A stretch of 64,000 nt of DNA from Devosia sp. SL43 (GCF_021729885.1 NZ_CP063401.1:3836501-3900500), one strand, 5' to 3'. Shown: positions 45,008-56,374, counted from the first letter of the stretch. Translations and numbers: made by a program. The notes: generated from the sequence alone by a model not told the origin.

Positions 45008-46504
45008 ATGCGCACTATTGGCCATTTCATCGACGGTACTGAAACCACTGGCAACAGTGCCGAATTCCAGGATGTGTTCAATCCGGCAACGGGTGAAGTG
45101 CAGGCGCACGTCGCGCTGGCAACCGAGGCCGATTTGAACGCTGCCGTCGCATCCGCCGCTGCGGCCCAGCCCAAGTGGGCCGCGACCAATCCTCAGCGCC
45201 GGGCTCGCGTGTTCTTCAACTTCGTGGCGCTGATCAACCGTGACATGCAGGAACTGGCCGAACTGCTGAGCGCCGAGCATGGCAAGACGATAGAAGACTC
45301 CAAGGGCGACATCCTGCGCGGCCTCGAGGTCGCCGAGTTCGTGGCCGGTGCGCCGCACCTGCTCAAGGGCGAATTCACCGATGGCGCCGGGCCGGGAATC
45401 GACATGTATTCGATGCGCCAGGCCGTTGGCATTGGCGCAGGCATTACCCCATTCAACTTCCCTGCGATGATCCCACTGTGGATGCTGTCGCCGGCCATTG
45501 CCGCGGGCAATGCTTTTATCCTCAAGCCCTCGGAGCGCGATCCGTCCGTGCCGGTCAAGCTGGCGCAACTGGCGATCGAAGCCGGGCTGCCCAAGGGCAT
45601 CCTCAACGTGGTGCATGGTGGCAAGGCCGTAGTCGACGGCATCCTGCACCACCCCGAAATCGGTGCGGTGAGCTTTGTCGGTTCGACGCCAATCGCGCGC
45701 TATGTCTATGCGACGGCGGCGAGCGAGGGCAAGCGCGTGCAGGCTTTCGGTGGCGCCAAGAACCACATGATCATCATGCCCGATGCCGACATGGACAAGG
45801 CCGCCGACGCGCTGATGGGCGCCGGCTACGGCTCGGCCGGCGAGCGCTGCATGGCGGTATCGGTGGCGGTGCCCGTCGGTGACGAGACGGCGGATCGGAT
45901 CGTGGCGGCGCTGAAGCCGCGCATCGAGGCGCTCAAGGTCGGTCCGGCGACAGACAAGGCGAGCGAGATGGGACCGGTGATCACCAAGGCAAGCAAGGAC
46001 CGGATTGCCTCGCTGGTCGAATCCGGCATTGCGCAGGGTGCTACGCTGGCCGTCGATGGTCGCGGTTTCTCGTTGCAGGGCTATGAGAATGGCTATTTCG
46101 TCGGGCCGTCGCTGTTCGACAACGTCACTGCCGAGATGGACATCTACAAGGAAGAAATCTTCGGGCCGGTGCTGTCGGTAGTTCGTGCCAAGACCTATGA
46201 GGGTGCACTGAAGCTGACCATGGACAATCCCTATGGCAACGGCACGGCGATCTTCACGCAGAACGGCGATGCGGCGCGCGACTTCGCGGCGCGGGTCAAT
46301 GTCGGCATGGTCGGCATCAACGTGCCGGTGCCGGTGCCGCTGGCCTATCACAGCTTCGGCGGCTGGAAGGCGAGCGCCTTCGGCGATCTCAACCAGCATG
46401 GGACGGATTCGATCCGGTTCTGGACCAAGACCAAAACCGTGACGGCCCGCTGGCCGAGCGGCATCAAGGATGGCGCTGAGTTCCAGATGCCGACAATGAA
46501 GTAG
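45008..46504 (+). CDS. mmsA: Methylmalonate-semialdehyde dehydrogenase (CoA-acylating)
   Basis: A 498-residue aldehyde dehydrogenase converting methylmalonate semialdehyde to propionyl-CoA in valine and thymine breakdown. It could also act on malonate semialdehyde in inositol breakdown (IolA). The start MRTIGHFIDG, the NAD region ITPFNFPAMIPLWMLSPAIA and the catalytic Cys in AGERCMAVSVAV (near residue 285) are diagnostic. GINVPVPVPLAYHSFGGWK is the MmsA-specific C-terminal block. AAGGGAGA lies upstream. It stands alone, without mmsB. Confidence 0.95.
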   Translation: MRTIGHFIDGTETTGNSAEFQDVFNPATGEVQAHVALATEADLNAAVASAAAAQPKWAATNPQRRARVFFNFVALINRDMQELAELLSAEHGKTIEDSKGDILRGLEVAEFVAGAPHLLKGEFTDGAGPGIDMYSMRQAVGIGAGITPFNFPAMIPLWMLSPAIAAGNAFILKPSERDPSVPVKLAQLAIEAGLPKGILNVVHGGKAVVDGILHHPEIGAVSFVGSTPIARYVYATAASEGKRVQAFGGAKNHMIIMPDADMDKAADALMGAGYGSAGERCMAVSVAVPVGDETADRIVAALKPRIEALKVGPATDKASEMGPVITKASKDRIASLVESGIAQGATLAVDGRGFSLQGYENGYFVGPSLFDNVTAEMDIYKEEIFGPVLSVVRAKTYEGALKLTMDNPYGNGTAIFTQNGDAARDFAARVNVGMVGINVPVPVPLAYHSFGGWKASAFGDLNQHGTDSIRFWTKTKTVTARWPSGIKDGAEFQMPTMK

Positions 46505-46566
46505 TCTGCTGACAGCACCCGTCAGCACGGAGTTGAGATTGTCGTCCCCACAACAACGGGGACGAC

Positions 46567-47028
46567 ATGACTATCGACGAACTCACTGCCATCATCGTAG
46601 CCGCCAAAGCTGCCACCTATGTCGGCGGCGGCAACAAGGTTCCACCATCACGCGCCGGCGCGCATGATCTGAGCTGGGAAAGCGGCGATTGGCGCTATCT
46701 CGACAGCTATTTCGGCGGGACGGACTTCCTTGGACAGGAAGTGGTGTGGCATCGCGGACATCCGGTCTGGTCGATGAGTTACTACGGCTACATCAAGCGC
46801 GCCGACCTGATCGATGGCGAGCGGGCAGGTGCCACGATCAAGGCGGCGCTTTCGGCTATGTATGAAGAAGGCCGATTCCTCGGCGGCTTCGACTGGACCG
46901 GGCCACATGGGCGCTATCGCGATCGCAGCGAGGGCAGCACGGCACAGTTTCGTGGGCGGGAGGTGATCCTGGTCGATGAGGTTGAGGCTTATGCGCTCGA
47001 CTATTTCGGCGGGCTGGTAAAAGCATAA
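46567..47028 (+). CDS. DUF5680-domain protein
   Basis: A 153-residue cytoplasmic protein. TYVGGGNKVPPSRAGAHDL and YLDSYFGGTDFLGQEVVW, then YYGYI, are the DUF5680 features. The role of the family is unknown; some members are fused to regulators. No signal peptide. It follows mmsA by 62 bases and is closed by a perfect terminator at 47033. Confidence 0.8.
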   Translation: MTIDELTAIIVAAKAATYVGGGNKVPPSRAGAHDLSWESGDWRYLDSYFGGTDFLGQEVVWHRGHPVWSMSYYGYIKRADLIDGERAGATIKAALSAMYEEGRFLGGFDWTGPHGRYRDRSEGSTAQFRGREVILVDEVEAYALDYFGGLVKA

Positions 47029-47032
47029 GCCA

Positions 47033-47067
47033 AAGGCCCGGTGATCGCTCACCGGGCCTTTGTTTTT
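47033..47067 (+). terminator. Rho-independent terminator
   Basis: A perfect 12-bp stem, AAGGCCCGGTGA and TCACCGGGCCTT, with loop TCGC, followed by TGTTTTT. It separates the DUF5680 gene from the convergent rhaI. Confidence 0.9.
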
Positions 47068-47092
47068 CCACGCGGGGAGGAGCGTGGATATT

Positions 47093-48382
47093 CTAGACGA
47101 TGCCGCTTGAGCCGGCCGCGACTTCGGGTCGGATTTCAGAGACCTTGGCACGGTAGCCCGAGGCGCGGTAGGCGCCGAGCAGGTCGATGGCGCCGCCCTG
47201 TTCGAGGCGGGCCATGGCCAGGATCGGTTCGACATCGGTGCGGTAGGCGAGGCGCAGGGCCTGGGTGGCGGCGAGGGCGTCGTTAGCCTCCTGTGCCGCC
47301 TTGAGGCCGGCGCGATCAACCAGCAAAGCCTGGGCATAGGCACGCTGCACATCGGCGGCCGAAAGCATCAATGACTCGATCGGGTCGGTGACGTTATGCG
47401 ACTGGTCGAGCATGTGGGCCGGATGGAAGTCGCTATAGCGATCCTCGGCATCGACCAGTTCGTTGAAGACGAGGAACAGGCGGTACGGGTCGATGGAGCC
47501 GGCGTCGAGGTCGTCGTCGCCATATTTGCTGTCATTGAAATGGAAGCCGCCGAGCTTGCCGAACTGGGCGAGGCGGCTGACGATCATCTCGATATTGACG
47601 TTCGGCGCATGGTGGCCGAGATCGACCAGGCAATAGGCCTTGTCGCCCAGTTCCTTGGCGATGAGGTAGTTGGTGCCCCAATCCTGCACGACCGTCGAAT
47701 AGAAGGCCGGCTCATACATCTTGTGTTCGGTATAGACGCGCCAGTCATCGGGCAGGGCGGCGTAGATCGCCTTGGCGGAGTCCAGATAATGCTCGAACTG
47801 GGTGGCGAAATTGACCTGTCCGGGAAAGTTGGAGCCATCGCCGATCCAGATGGTCAGGGCCTTGGAGCCGATGGTCTTGCCGATCTCGATGCATTCGAGA
47901 TTGTGGTCGATGGCCTGCTGGCGCGTGGCCTTGTCGGCCGAGGTCAGCGAGCCGAACTTGTAGCTCTGCAACTGGCCCTTGGCGTCGGCGAAGGTATTGG
48001 AGTTCATGGCGTCGAAGCCGAGGCTGAAGCGGCTGGCGGCCTGCTTCAGACGGTTCGGATCGGCCTTGTCCCACGGGATATGCAGCGAGACGGTGTTGGT
48101 TGCCTGCGTCAGCTGGGCGATGACGGCGCAATCCTCGATCTTGTCGAAGATGTCGCGCGGCTCGCCCTTGCCGGGGAAGCGGGCAAAGCGCGTGCCGCCG
48201 GTGCCAACGCCCCATGACGGAACGGCGACATTGAAGGCGCCGACCTTGTCCTTGATGGCGTCGATATCGATGCCGCGGCGGTCGAGGCGTTCGCCCAGCG
48301 TGTCGTAATCGACATTGAGGTCAGCCAGGCGCTTGGCGTTATCGGCTTCGACGACGGATGGGTCGATGATGGTATCGGTCAT
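47093..48382 (-). CDS. rhaI: RhaI, L-rhamnose isomerase (TIM barrel)
   Basis: A 429-residue isomerase converting L-rhamnose to L-rhamnulose, of the Pseudomonas stutzeri/rhizobial type rather than E. coli RhaA. Metal ligands are visible in VYTEHKMYEPAF (Glu), CLVDLGHHAPNVN (Asp) and GGFHFNDSKYGDDDLDAG (His, Asp). SLHIPWDK and LTIWIGDGSNFPGQ are family blocks. It starts 8 bases after the rhaD stop and is in the same minus-strand operon. Confidence 0.93.
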   Translation of the reverse strand: MTDTIIDPSVVEADNAKRLADLNVDYDTLGERLDRRGIDIDAIKDKVGAFNVAVPSWGVGTGGTRFARFPGKGEPRDIFDKIEDCAVIAQLTQATNTVSLHIPWDKADPNRLKQAASRFSLGFDAMNSNTFADAKGQLQSYKFGSLTSADKATRQQAIDHNLECIEIGKTIGSKALTIWIGDGSNFPGQVNFATQFEHYLDSAKAIYAALPDDWRVYTEHKMYEPAFYSTVVQDWGTNYLIAKELGDKAYCLVDLGHHAPNVNIEMIVSRLAQFGKLGGFHFNDSKYGDDDLDAGSIDPYRLFLVFNELVDAEDRYSDFHPAHMLDQSHNVTDPIESLMLSAADVQRAYAQALLVDRAGLKAAQEANDALAATQALRLAYRTDVEPILAMARLEQGGAIDLLGAYRASGYRAKVSEIRPEVAAGSSGIV

Positions 48383-48390
48383 GTCGATCC

Positions 48391-50490
48391 TCAGCGCGTA
48401 AACGACTGGGCGTTGCCCGCGTCGACGTTGATGATGTTGCCGGTGGACTTGGCCGAGGCGTCCGAGGCGAAGAAGTAGATGGCTTCCGCGATGTCCTCGG
48501 GGAACACCGAGCGCTTGAGCATCGAGCGTTCGCGGTACATTTCCTCAAGGCCATCCTTGTCGGTCTTGTAGGTCGACGCGCGCTGCTCGAGCCATTCACC
48601 AGCCCAGATCTTCGAGCCGCGCAAAACGGCGTCAGGGTTGACGACGTTGACGCGGATCTGCTCGGCCGCGCCTTCCAGGGCGAGGCACCGGGCGAGGTGG
48701 ATTTCGGCGGCCTTGGCGGTGCAATAGGCCGAGGCGTTGGGCGAGGCAGCGAGGCCGTTCTTGGAGGCGACGAAGACGACATTGCCGCCGATCTTCTGCT
48801 GGCGGAACAGCCGGAAGGCCTCGCGCGAAACGAGGAAGTAGCCCGTGGACAGGATGTCCATGTTCTTGTTCCACAGCTCGAGCGAGGTTTCCTCGATCGG
48901 GGCCGAGGAGGCGATGCCTGCGTTCGACACGAGGATATCGAGGCCACCGAATTCGACCACCGCTTCGGCGAAGCCGGCAATGACCACGGCTTCCTGCGTC
49001 ACGTTGAGCTGGACCGGACGGACGAAGTCCTTGCCGAAGACGCCGCCCAGTTCGTCAGTGGCGGCGGCAAGTGCGTTCTCGTCGATGTCGGCCAGCACCA
49101 CGCAGGCGCCTTCACGCAGCAGGCGGACAGCCGTGGCCTTGCCGATGCCGCCGGCGCCGCCGGTGACCAGCGCGATCTTGCCGGCCAGCGATTTCGGCTT
49201 GGGCATGCGGGCGAGCTTGGCCTCTTCGAGCAGCCAGTATTCGATGTCGAAGGCTTCCTGCTCGGGCAGGCCTTGATATTCGGACACGGTCGACGAACCG
49301 CGCATCACGTTGATTGCGTTGACATAGAACTCGCCGGAAATACGGGCTGTCGCCTTGTCTTTGGCGAAGGTGAACATGCCGACGCCCGGCATCAGATAGA
49401 CCACGGCATTGGGGTCGCGCACGGCCGGCGAATTGTCGTGTTTGCAGCGGTCGTAATAGGCCTGGTAGTCGACGCGATAGGCGGCGATCTGGTCGCCAAG
49501 GCCGGCGATCACGGCATCCACATCCGGATTGGCCCGATCGAAGTCGATCACCAGCGGACGGATCTTGGTACGCAGGAAGTGGTCGGGGCAACTTGTCCCC
49601 AAGGCAGCAAGGGGGCGCAGGTTGTTGGAGTTTACGAATTCCAGCACGGCAGCCGAGTCATCGAAATGGCCGAGCTTATGACTGTCCTCGGAGATGAAGC
49701 CGCGAATCTTGGGCATCAGCCGCGCAGCGATGGCCCGGCGCTGATCGGCCGGCAGGGACTGGACGGCGGCGCCACCGAAGATGGTCTTGCCTTCGGTCTG
49801 CTGCTCAAACCACTCGATGGCCTGGTTGATAATGCCGATGGTGGTTTCGTAGCATTCCTTGGGCGTGTCGCCCCAGGTGAAGAGGCCATGCGACTCAAGG
49901 ATCAGGCCCTTGGAGTTCGGGTTTTCCTCGCAATACTTGCCGAGCCACAGGCCCAGCTCGAAGCCCGGCTTCTTCCATGGCAGCCAGCCGATGCTGTCGC
50001 CGAAAATCTGCTTGGTCAGTTCTTTGGAATTCTTGCTCGCAGCGATGGCGATGATCGCGTCCGGGTGCATGTGATCGACGAACGGGTGGTTCACATAGGC
50101 ATGCAGCGGGGTATCGATCGAGGCAGCGCGTGGGTTGAGATTGAACGTGGCGTGGGGCAGGTAGCCCACCATTTCATCTTCGAATTCGACGCCGCGATAG
50201 AGGTTCTTCAGCGCGCGCAGCTTGTCCATATAGAGCGTCGAGAAGCCATCGAGCTTGATCGAGGCGCTGTCGCCGCCCGAGCCCTTGACCCACAGCACTT
50301 CGACCAGATCGCCAGTCAGCGGGTCCTTCTGCATGATCTTGGACGAGGTGTTGCCGCCGCCGTAATTGGTGACGCGCTTATCCGATCCGAGCAGGTTGGA
50401 GCGATAGACGAGGCGTTCCGGCTCGCTCATCGCGGCAGCCTTGGCGTCGTCCCAGAGGTTCGCGAGGCGCTTTGGCGCGGAAGTGGACAT
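48391..50490 (-). CDS. rhaD: RhaD, bifunctional rhamnulose-1-phosphate aldolase/dehydrogenase
   Basis: A 699-residue two-domain enzyme. The N-terminal class II aldolase part (about 1-400) has metal-site histidines in HAYVNHPFVDHMHPDAIIA and ESHGLFTWGD. It splits rhamnulose 1-phosphate to DHAP and L-lactaldehyde. The C-terminal SDR part starts near residue 430 with ALVTGGAGGIGKAT, has NAGIASS and the catalytic YCTAKAA, and would oxidise lactaldehyde. The fusion is usual in rhizobia. It is divergent from rhaR, with the operator region between them. Confidence 0.95.
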   Translation of the reverse strand: MSTSAPKRLANLWDDAKAAAMSEPERLVYRSNLLGSDKRVTNYGGGNTSSKIMQKDPLTGDLVEVLWVKGSGGDSASIKLDGFSTLYMDKLRALKNLYRGVEFEDEMVGYLPHATFNLNPRAASIDTPLHAYVNHPFVDHMHPDAIIAIAASKNSKELTKQIFGDSIGWLPWKKPGFELGLWLGKYCEENPNSKGLILESHGLFTWGDTPKECYETTIGIINQAIEWFEQQTEGKTIFGGAAVQSLPADQRRAIAARLMPKIRGFISEDSHKLGHFDDSAAVLEFVNSNNLRPLAALGTSCPDHFLRTKIRPLVIDFDRANPDVDAVIAGLGDQIAAYRVDYQAYYDRCKHDNSPAVRDPNAVVYLMPGVGMFTFAKDKATARISGEFYVNAINVMRGSSTVSEYQGLPEQEAFDIEYWLLEEAKLARMPKPKSLAGKIALVTGGAGGIGKATAVRLLREGACVVLADIDENALAAATDELGGVFGKDFVRPVQLNVTQEAVVIAGFAEAVVEFGGLDILVSNAGIASSAPIEETSLELWNKNMDILSTGYFLVSREAFRLFRQQKIGGNVVFVASKNGLAASPNASAYCTAKAAEIHLARCLALEGAAEQIRVNVVNPDAVLRGSKIWAGEWLEQRASTYKTDKDGLEEMYRERSMLKRSVFPEDIAEAIYFFASDASAKSTGNIINVDAGNAQSFTR

Positions 50491-50561
50491 GAGACTCCTC
50501 CCAGAGGGTAGTGGTGGTCAGGTTAGTTTGGCCGGACATGGCCACGATCGATCATCACTGT

Positions 50562-50638
50562 CAATCACAAACAATCATGATTGCGCATATCTCAGCATCA
50601 ACGCTCGAACCTGAGCGTTTGATGATTGACACTGATTG
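50562..50638. promoter_or_regulatory. Candidate RhaR (DeoR-type) operators
   Basis: CAATCA repeats at 50562-50567 and 50572-50577, ten bases apart, and TGATTG repeats at 50623-50628 and 50633-50638 with the same spacing form two oppositely oriented CAATCA-N4-CAATCA sites. CAATCATGATTG (50572-50583) is also a perfect palindrome. The set lies between the divergent rhaD and rhaR genes. Confidence 0.6.
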
Positions 50639-50676
50639 AAATCGGTGTGAAGGAATGCGCCAGGGAGATACCAGCC

Positions 50677-51483
50677 TTGCATGAAACAGAGCGCCAGAGA
50701 GTGATCATTGCAGCCGTCCAGACACGGCCGGTGGTGACTGTTGCCGAGCTTTGCGAGGTCACCGGATCGTCTGAGGCCACCATTCGCCGCGATATCGCCG
50801 CCCTCCACGTGCAGGGCAAGTTGCGCCGGGTTCGTGGTGGTGCCGAGGCGCTGACCCCGCCGGAACAAGGTGGCCTGATGGGCCGTCCGTTCTCGGTGAA
50901 CGAAACGATCAACATTGCGCAGAAGCGCGCGATTGCCCGCGCCGCCGTCGAGCTGTGCAAGGACGGGGAGCCGATCATCATCAACGGCGGCACCACCACC
51001 TACCAGATGGTGCATCATCTCACGGATCGCCGGCTTTCCGTCTTCACCAACAGCTTCGGCATTGCCGAATTCCTCATCCACAACTCGCGGAACTCGGTCG
51101 TCATTCCCGGCGGCACGATCTATCGCGAGCAGAATGTCATCCTGTCGCCGTTTGGTGGCGTGGTGGCGTCGCACTTCTACGCCAAGCGCATGTTCATCGG
51201 CTGCCAGGGCATCGGCGCGCACGGACTGATGGAGGCCGATCCGATGGTCGTCCAGTCCGAGCTCGGCCTCATCGGGCAGGCGGACGAACTGATCGTGCTG
51301 GCTGACTCATCCAAGTTTTCGGGGAGATCGAGCCTCATCCTGTGTGGGCTCGACCGAATAACCGCCGTCATATCCGACAGCGGCATCCGCGACGAAGACC
51401 GCCAAATGCTGGAAACGGCAGGCGTGCGGCTCATCGTGGCGGAAACGACTGCTCATGCCGATCGTCAAGCGACGGTCGCGTGA
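50677..51483 (+). CDS. rhaR: RhaR, DeoR-family regulator of rhamnose genes
   Basis: A 268-residue regulator. The HTH is VAELCEVTGSSEATIRRDIAA at about residues 20-40 and the DeoR sugar-phosphate domain follows, with IIINGGTTTYQMVHHL and RMFIGCQGIGAHGLMEADPM. The chosen start is TTG 50677: AGGGAG lies nine bases before it, and the reading then begins MHETERQRVI, as rhizobial RhaR proteins do. Other in-frame starts upstream (TTG 50626, GTG 50647) have no such support. It leads rhaRSTPQU and lies opposite rhaD-rhaI. Confidence 0.9.
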   Translation: MHETERQRVIIAAVQTRPVVTVAELCEVTGSSEATIRRDIAALHVQGKLRRVRGGAEALTPPEQGGLMGRPFSVNETINIAQKRAIARAAVELCKDGEPIIINGGTTTYQMVHHLTDRRLSVFTNSFGIAEFLIHNSRNSVVIPGGTIYREQNVILSPFGGVVASHFYAKRMFIGCQGIGAHGLMEADPMVVQSELGLIGQADELIVLADSSKFSGRSSLILCGLDRITAVISDSGIRDEDRQMLETAGVRLIVAETTAHADRQATVA

Positions 51484-51526
51484 GATCTCAAGACCAAGAC
51501 CAGAACGTCCCAGGGAGGGATTACCT

Positions 51527-52513
51527 ATGAAACTCTTGAAGATTTTGGCCGCTACCACTGCTGTCGCAGTGCTGCTCGCCGCCCCAGCCTATGCCCAGAC
51601 CCGCATCGCGCTGGTCGTCAAGTCGCTCGGCAACGGCTTCTTCGATGCCGCCAACAAGGGCGCGCAGGAAGCTGCTGCTGAACTCGGCGACGTCGAAGTG
51701 ATCTATACCGGCCCGACCGCCGCCACCGCCGAAGCTCAGATCGAAGTGATCAACGCACTGATCGCCCAGCAGGTCGACGCTATCGCCATCTCGGCCAACG
51801 ATCCGGACGCTCTCGTCCCGGCTCTGCAGAAGGCCATGGAACGCGGCATCAAGGTCATCAGCTGGGATTCGGGCGTCGCTCCCGAGGGCCGTCAGCTGCA
51901 CCTGAACCCGTCCGAGACCAACCTGATCGGCGAGACGATCATTAAGCTGGCCGCCGACTTCCTGCCTGACGGCGGCGACGTTGCCATCCTGTCGGCCTCT
52001 TCGACCGCGACCAACCAGAACGCCTGGATCGAAGCCGCCAAGGCCGCGCTCCCCACCATGTTCCCCAATATCAACCTCGTCGCCGTGGTCTATGGCGATG
52101 ACGACTCGGTCAAGTCGACCGACGAAGCCAAGGGCCTGATCGCCTCCTATCCTGATCTCAAGGCCATCATTGCACCGACCACCGTCGGCGTTGTGGCTGC
52201 AGCTCAGGTCGTCACCGACATGGATCTGATCGGCAAGGTCAACGTAACCGGCCTGGCTCTGCCGTCCGAGTTCAAGCAGTTCATCGACAATGGGGCGTCG
52301 CAGGCCGTGGCGCTGTGGAACCCGATCGATCTGGGCTACTCGGCTGTGATGCTGGCCAACGACCTCGTCGAAGGTGGCACGGCTGAGCCGGGCGCAACCC
52401 TCTCGATGGGCCGCATGGGCGAACTGACCCTCGATGACACCAACTCGGGCGCCATGGCTGCCCCCTTCACGTTCGACAAGTCGAACATCGAAGAGTTTTC
52501 GAAGATCTACTGA
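51527..52513 (+). CDS. rhaS: RhaS, rhamnose ABC transporter binding protein
   Basis: Periplasmic binding protein of 328 residues. The signal peptide is residues 1-23 (ending APAYAQT). The mature opening RIALVVKSLGNGFFDAANKG and AISANDPDALVPALQKAM are typical of RhaS and AI-2-type binding proteins. GGGAGGGA is a strong ribosome-binding site. It is followed by a perfect hairpin and a palindromic repeat before rhaT, which may limit downstream expression. Confidence 0.92.
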   Translation: MKLLKILAATTAVAVLLAAPAYAQTRIALVVKSLGNGFFDAANKGAQEAAAELGDVEVIYTGPTAATAEAQIEVINALIAQQVDAIAISANDPDALVPALQKAMERGIKVISWDSGVAPEGRQLHLNPSETNLIGETIIKLAADFLPDGGDVAILSASSTATNQNAWIEAAKAALPTMFPNINLVAVVYGDDDSVKSTDEAKGLIASYPDLKAIIAPTTVGVVAAAQVVTDMDLIGKVNVTGLALPSEFKQFIDNGASQAVALWNPIDLGYSAVMLANDLVEGGTAEPGATLSMGRMGELTLDDTNSGAMAAPFTFDKSNIEEFSKIY

Positions 52514-52521
52514 TCTTAAGT

Positions 52522-52545
52522 GACCCGGCGCCAAGGCGCCGGGTC
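52522..52545 (+). terminator. Hairpin between rhaS and rhaT
   Basis: GACCCGGCGCC and GGCGCCGGGTC pair perfectly (11 bp) around AA, nine bases after the rhaS stop. No T tract follows, so it probably stabilises rhaS mRNA or causes partial termination. Confidence 0.6.
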
Positions 52546-52563
52546 GACCTTCTTGACGGTTGT

Positions 52564-52698
52564 GTGCCACGCCCTCGTGGTTCGAGGGTCGCTACGCTCC
52601 CACCTCACCATGAGGACTACTTGGAGTTCGATGTTCCAGTAGCCCTCATGGTGAGGTGCGAGCTCTTGCGAGCCTCGAACCACGAGGGCGTGGCACAC
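52564..52698. repeat. Palindromic repeat, family E (copy 1)
   Basis: GTGCCACGCCCTCGTGGTTC at the left and its exact inverted complement at the right enclose a second inverted pair, CACCTCACCATGAGG and CCTCATGGTGAGGTG. The element is about 135 bp and lies between rhaS and rhaT. Copies at 55223-55355 and 63592-63724 are in the opposite orientation. Confidence 0.85.
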
Positions 52699-52726
52699 GT
52701 AACCGTAAGCGCCTGGAATATCATTC

Positions 52727-54228
<1,502 letters not shown>

Positions 54229-54232
<4 letters not shown>

Positions 54233-55206
54233 ACCGGCTGTTGAAGCACCGCGAAATCTTCCTGGCCCTGGCGATCCTGCTGGTGCTGGTTCTGGTCACC
54301 GTGCGCTTCCCGCGCTTTGCCCAGCCGGGCAACCTGCTGACCATCTTCAACGACACGTCCATCCTGATGATGCTGGCGCTCGGCCAGATGGCGGTCATCC
54401 TGACGCGGTCGATCGACCTGTCCATGGCGTCCAACCTGGCACTGACAGGCATGATCGTCGCCATGGTCAACGCGGCCTTCCCGTGGATCCCAATACCGCT
54501 GCTGATGGCCGGCTGTGTCGTCGTCGGCGGCGCGCTGGGCGCGTTCAACGGCATTCTGGTCTGGAAGCTGAACATCCCCCCAATCGTGGTGACGCTGGGC
54601 ACGCTGACCATATTCCGCGGGCTGGTCTTCGTCATTTCCGGCGGTGCCTGGGTCAACGCGGCGCAAATGAGCCCTGATTTCATCGGCCTGCAGCGCACCA
54701 TTTTCCTCGGCCTGCCGCTGCTGAGCTGGTTCGCCATCGTGGTGGCTTTGCTGTTCTTCGTGCTGATGACCAGAACGCCGCTGGGCCGGTCGCTCTACGC
54801 CATCGGCGTCAACCCGACGGCCTCGGTCTATACCGGCATCAATGTCGGTCGCACCAAGTTCTATGCTTTCGTCATCGCGGGCGCCGTTGCCGGCCTCTGC
54901 GGCTACCTGTGGATATCGCGCTACGTCATCGCATCGGTGGAAGTTGCCGGCGGCTATGAGCTGACCATCATCGCTGCTTGTGTGATCGGCGGCGTGTCCA
55001 TTGCTGGTGGCATCGGCTCGGTGCCCGGCGTGCTGCTTGGCGCGATCTTTCTCGGCGTCATCAACAACGCGCTGCCCGTCATCAATATCAGCCCGTTCTG
55101 GCAGATGGCGATTTCGGGAACGGCGATCCTGCTGGCGGTCGTCCTCAATGCGCGCGGCGAACGCCGCAAGGGGCGCATCATCTTGAAGAAAGCGGAGGCG
55201 GTTTGA
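54229..55206 (+). CDS. rhaP: RhaP, rhamnose ABC transporter permease 1
   Basis: Inner-membrane permease of 325 residues with about nine helices. AVILTRSIDLSMASNLALTG, the LNIPPIVVTLGTLTIFRGL block and GGVSIAGGIGSVPGVLLGA place it in the BPD_transp_2 family. It starts at the ATG overlapping the rhaT stop. A family E repeat separates it from rhaQ. Confidence 0.92.
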
Positions 55207-55222
55207 TGGAAGGCCAGTATCT

Positions 55223-55355
55223 TGCCACGCCCTCGTGGTTCGAGGCTCGCGAAGAGCTCGCACCTCACCATGAGGGCTGTTCTGAACTCCATGCTTCAGT
55301 AGCCCTCATGGTGAGGCGGGAGCGTAGCGACCCTCGAACCACGGGGGCGTGGCAC
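55223..55355. repeat. Palindromic repeat, family E (copy 2)
   Basis: Same plan as copy 1 in reverse orientation: TGCCACGCCCTCGTGGTTCG at the left, and CTCGAACCACGGGGGCGTGG at the right with one change. It fills the gap between rhaP and rhaQ. Confidence 0.85.
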
Positions 55356-55378
55356 CCTTGCCTCCCGGATTTCTGTTC

Positions 55379-56374
55379 ATGACCGATACTCCCCTCCACC
55401 GCAGGCTCCCCAACCGCCTCGACAATCCGCTCAAATCCGCCGTGTTGAGCTGGGAAAGCCTGCTTGTGCTCGTCGCGGTGGCGATCTTCATCCTCAATTC
55501 GTTCGCCTCGCCGTATTTCCTCAACGCCTGGAGCCTGTCCGACCTTACCTTCAACTTCACCGAGAAGGCGCTGATCGCCCTGGCCATGGCCCTGCTGATC
55601 ATCTCGGGGGAGATCGACCTGTCGGTGGCGGCGATCATCGCGCTGGCGTCGACGCTGATGGGATTTGCGCTGCAGTTTGGCGCCGATACTCCCGCGCTGG
55701 TGGCCATCGGCATCGGCACCGGCATCGCCTGCGGTGCCTTCAATGGCTTCCTCGTCACCGGCCTCAAGCTGCCCTCGATCGTGGTGACGATCGGCACGAT
55801 GAGCCTGTTCCGCGGCATCGCCTTCATCATTCTGGGCGACCAGAGCTTCAAGGGTTACCCCGCCAGCTTCTCCTGGTTCGGCCAGGGCTATGTGTTCTGG
55901 GTGATCTCGTTCGAACTGGTGCTCTTCCTCGTCTGTGCCTTGATCTATTGGATACTGCTGCACCGCACCAATTTCGGCCGCCGGGTCTTTGCCATCGGCA
56001 ATAACGACGTCGCAGCGCAGTTCTCGGGCGTGCGCGTCGACAAGATCAAGTTCATCCTGTTCTGCCTCACGGGCCTCATGAGCGGTATCGCCGCAGTCCT
56101 ACTGACGGCGCGACTGGGTTCGACCCGTCCGTCCATCGCCGAGGGCTTCGAGCTCGAGGCCATCACCATGGTTGTGCTCGGCGGCGTGTCGATCCTGGGT
56201 GGGGCAGGGTCGATCCTGGGCGTTGTCCTGGCGGCGCTGATCGTCGGCCTGGTGACCTTCGGCCTCGGACTGCTCAACGTGCCGGGCATCGTCATGACAA
56301 TCTTCACCGGCTCGATGCTGATTGTGGTGATCGCGCTGCCCATCCTGTTCCGCATGTGGAGGCAGCGCGCATGA
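55379..56374 (+). CDS. rhaQ: RhaQ, rhamnose ABC transporter permease 2
   Basis: Second permease of the rhamnose importer, 331 residues. It starts [19 protein letters not shown]. Family blocks: [40 protein letters not shown] and [19 protein letters not shown]. The rhizobial rhamnose transporter has two permeases (RhaP and RhaQ), which fits. It overlaps rhaU by ATGA. Confidence 0.92.
   Translation: MTDTPLHRRLPNRLDNPLKSAVLSWESLLVLVAVAIFILNSFASPYFLNAWSLSDLTFNFTEKALIALAMALLIISGEIDLSVAAIIALASTLMGFALQFGADTPALVAIGIGTGIACGAFNGFLVTGLKLPSIVVTIGTMSLFRGIAFIILGDQSFKGYPASFSWFGQGYVFWVISFELVLFLVCALIYWILLHRTNFGRRVFAIGNNDVAAQFSGVRVDKIKFILFCLTGLMSGIAAVLLTARLGSTRPSIAEGFELEAITMVVLGGVSILGGAGSILGVVLAALIVGLVTFGLGLLNVPGIVMTIFTGSMLIVVIALPILFRMWRQRA

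Noticed and set aside
48697-50511. A 604-residue plus-strand open frame
   Set aside because: It is the complement of the well-supported rhaD gene; long antisense frames are common in GC-rich DNA.
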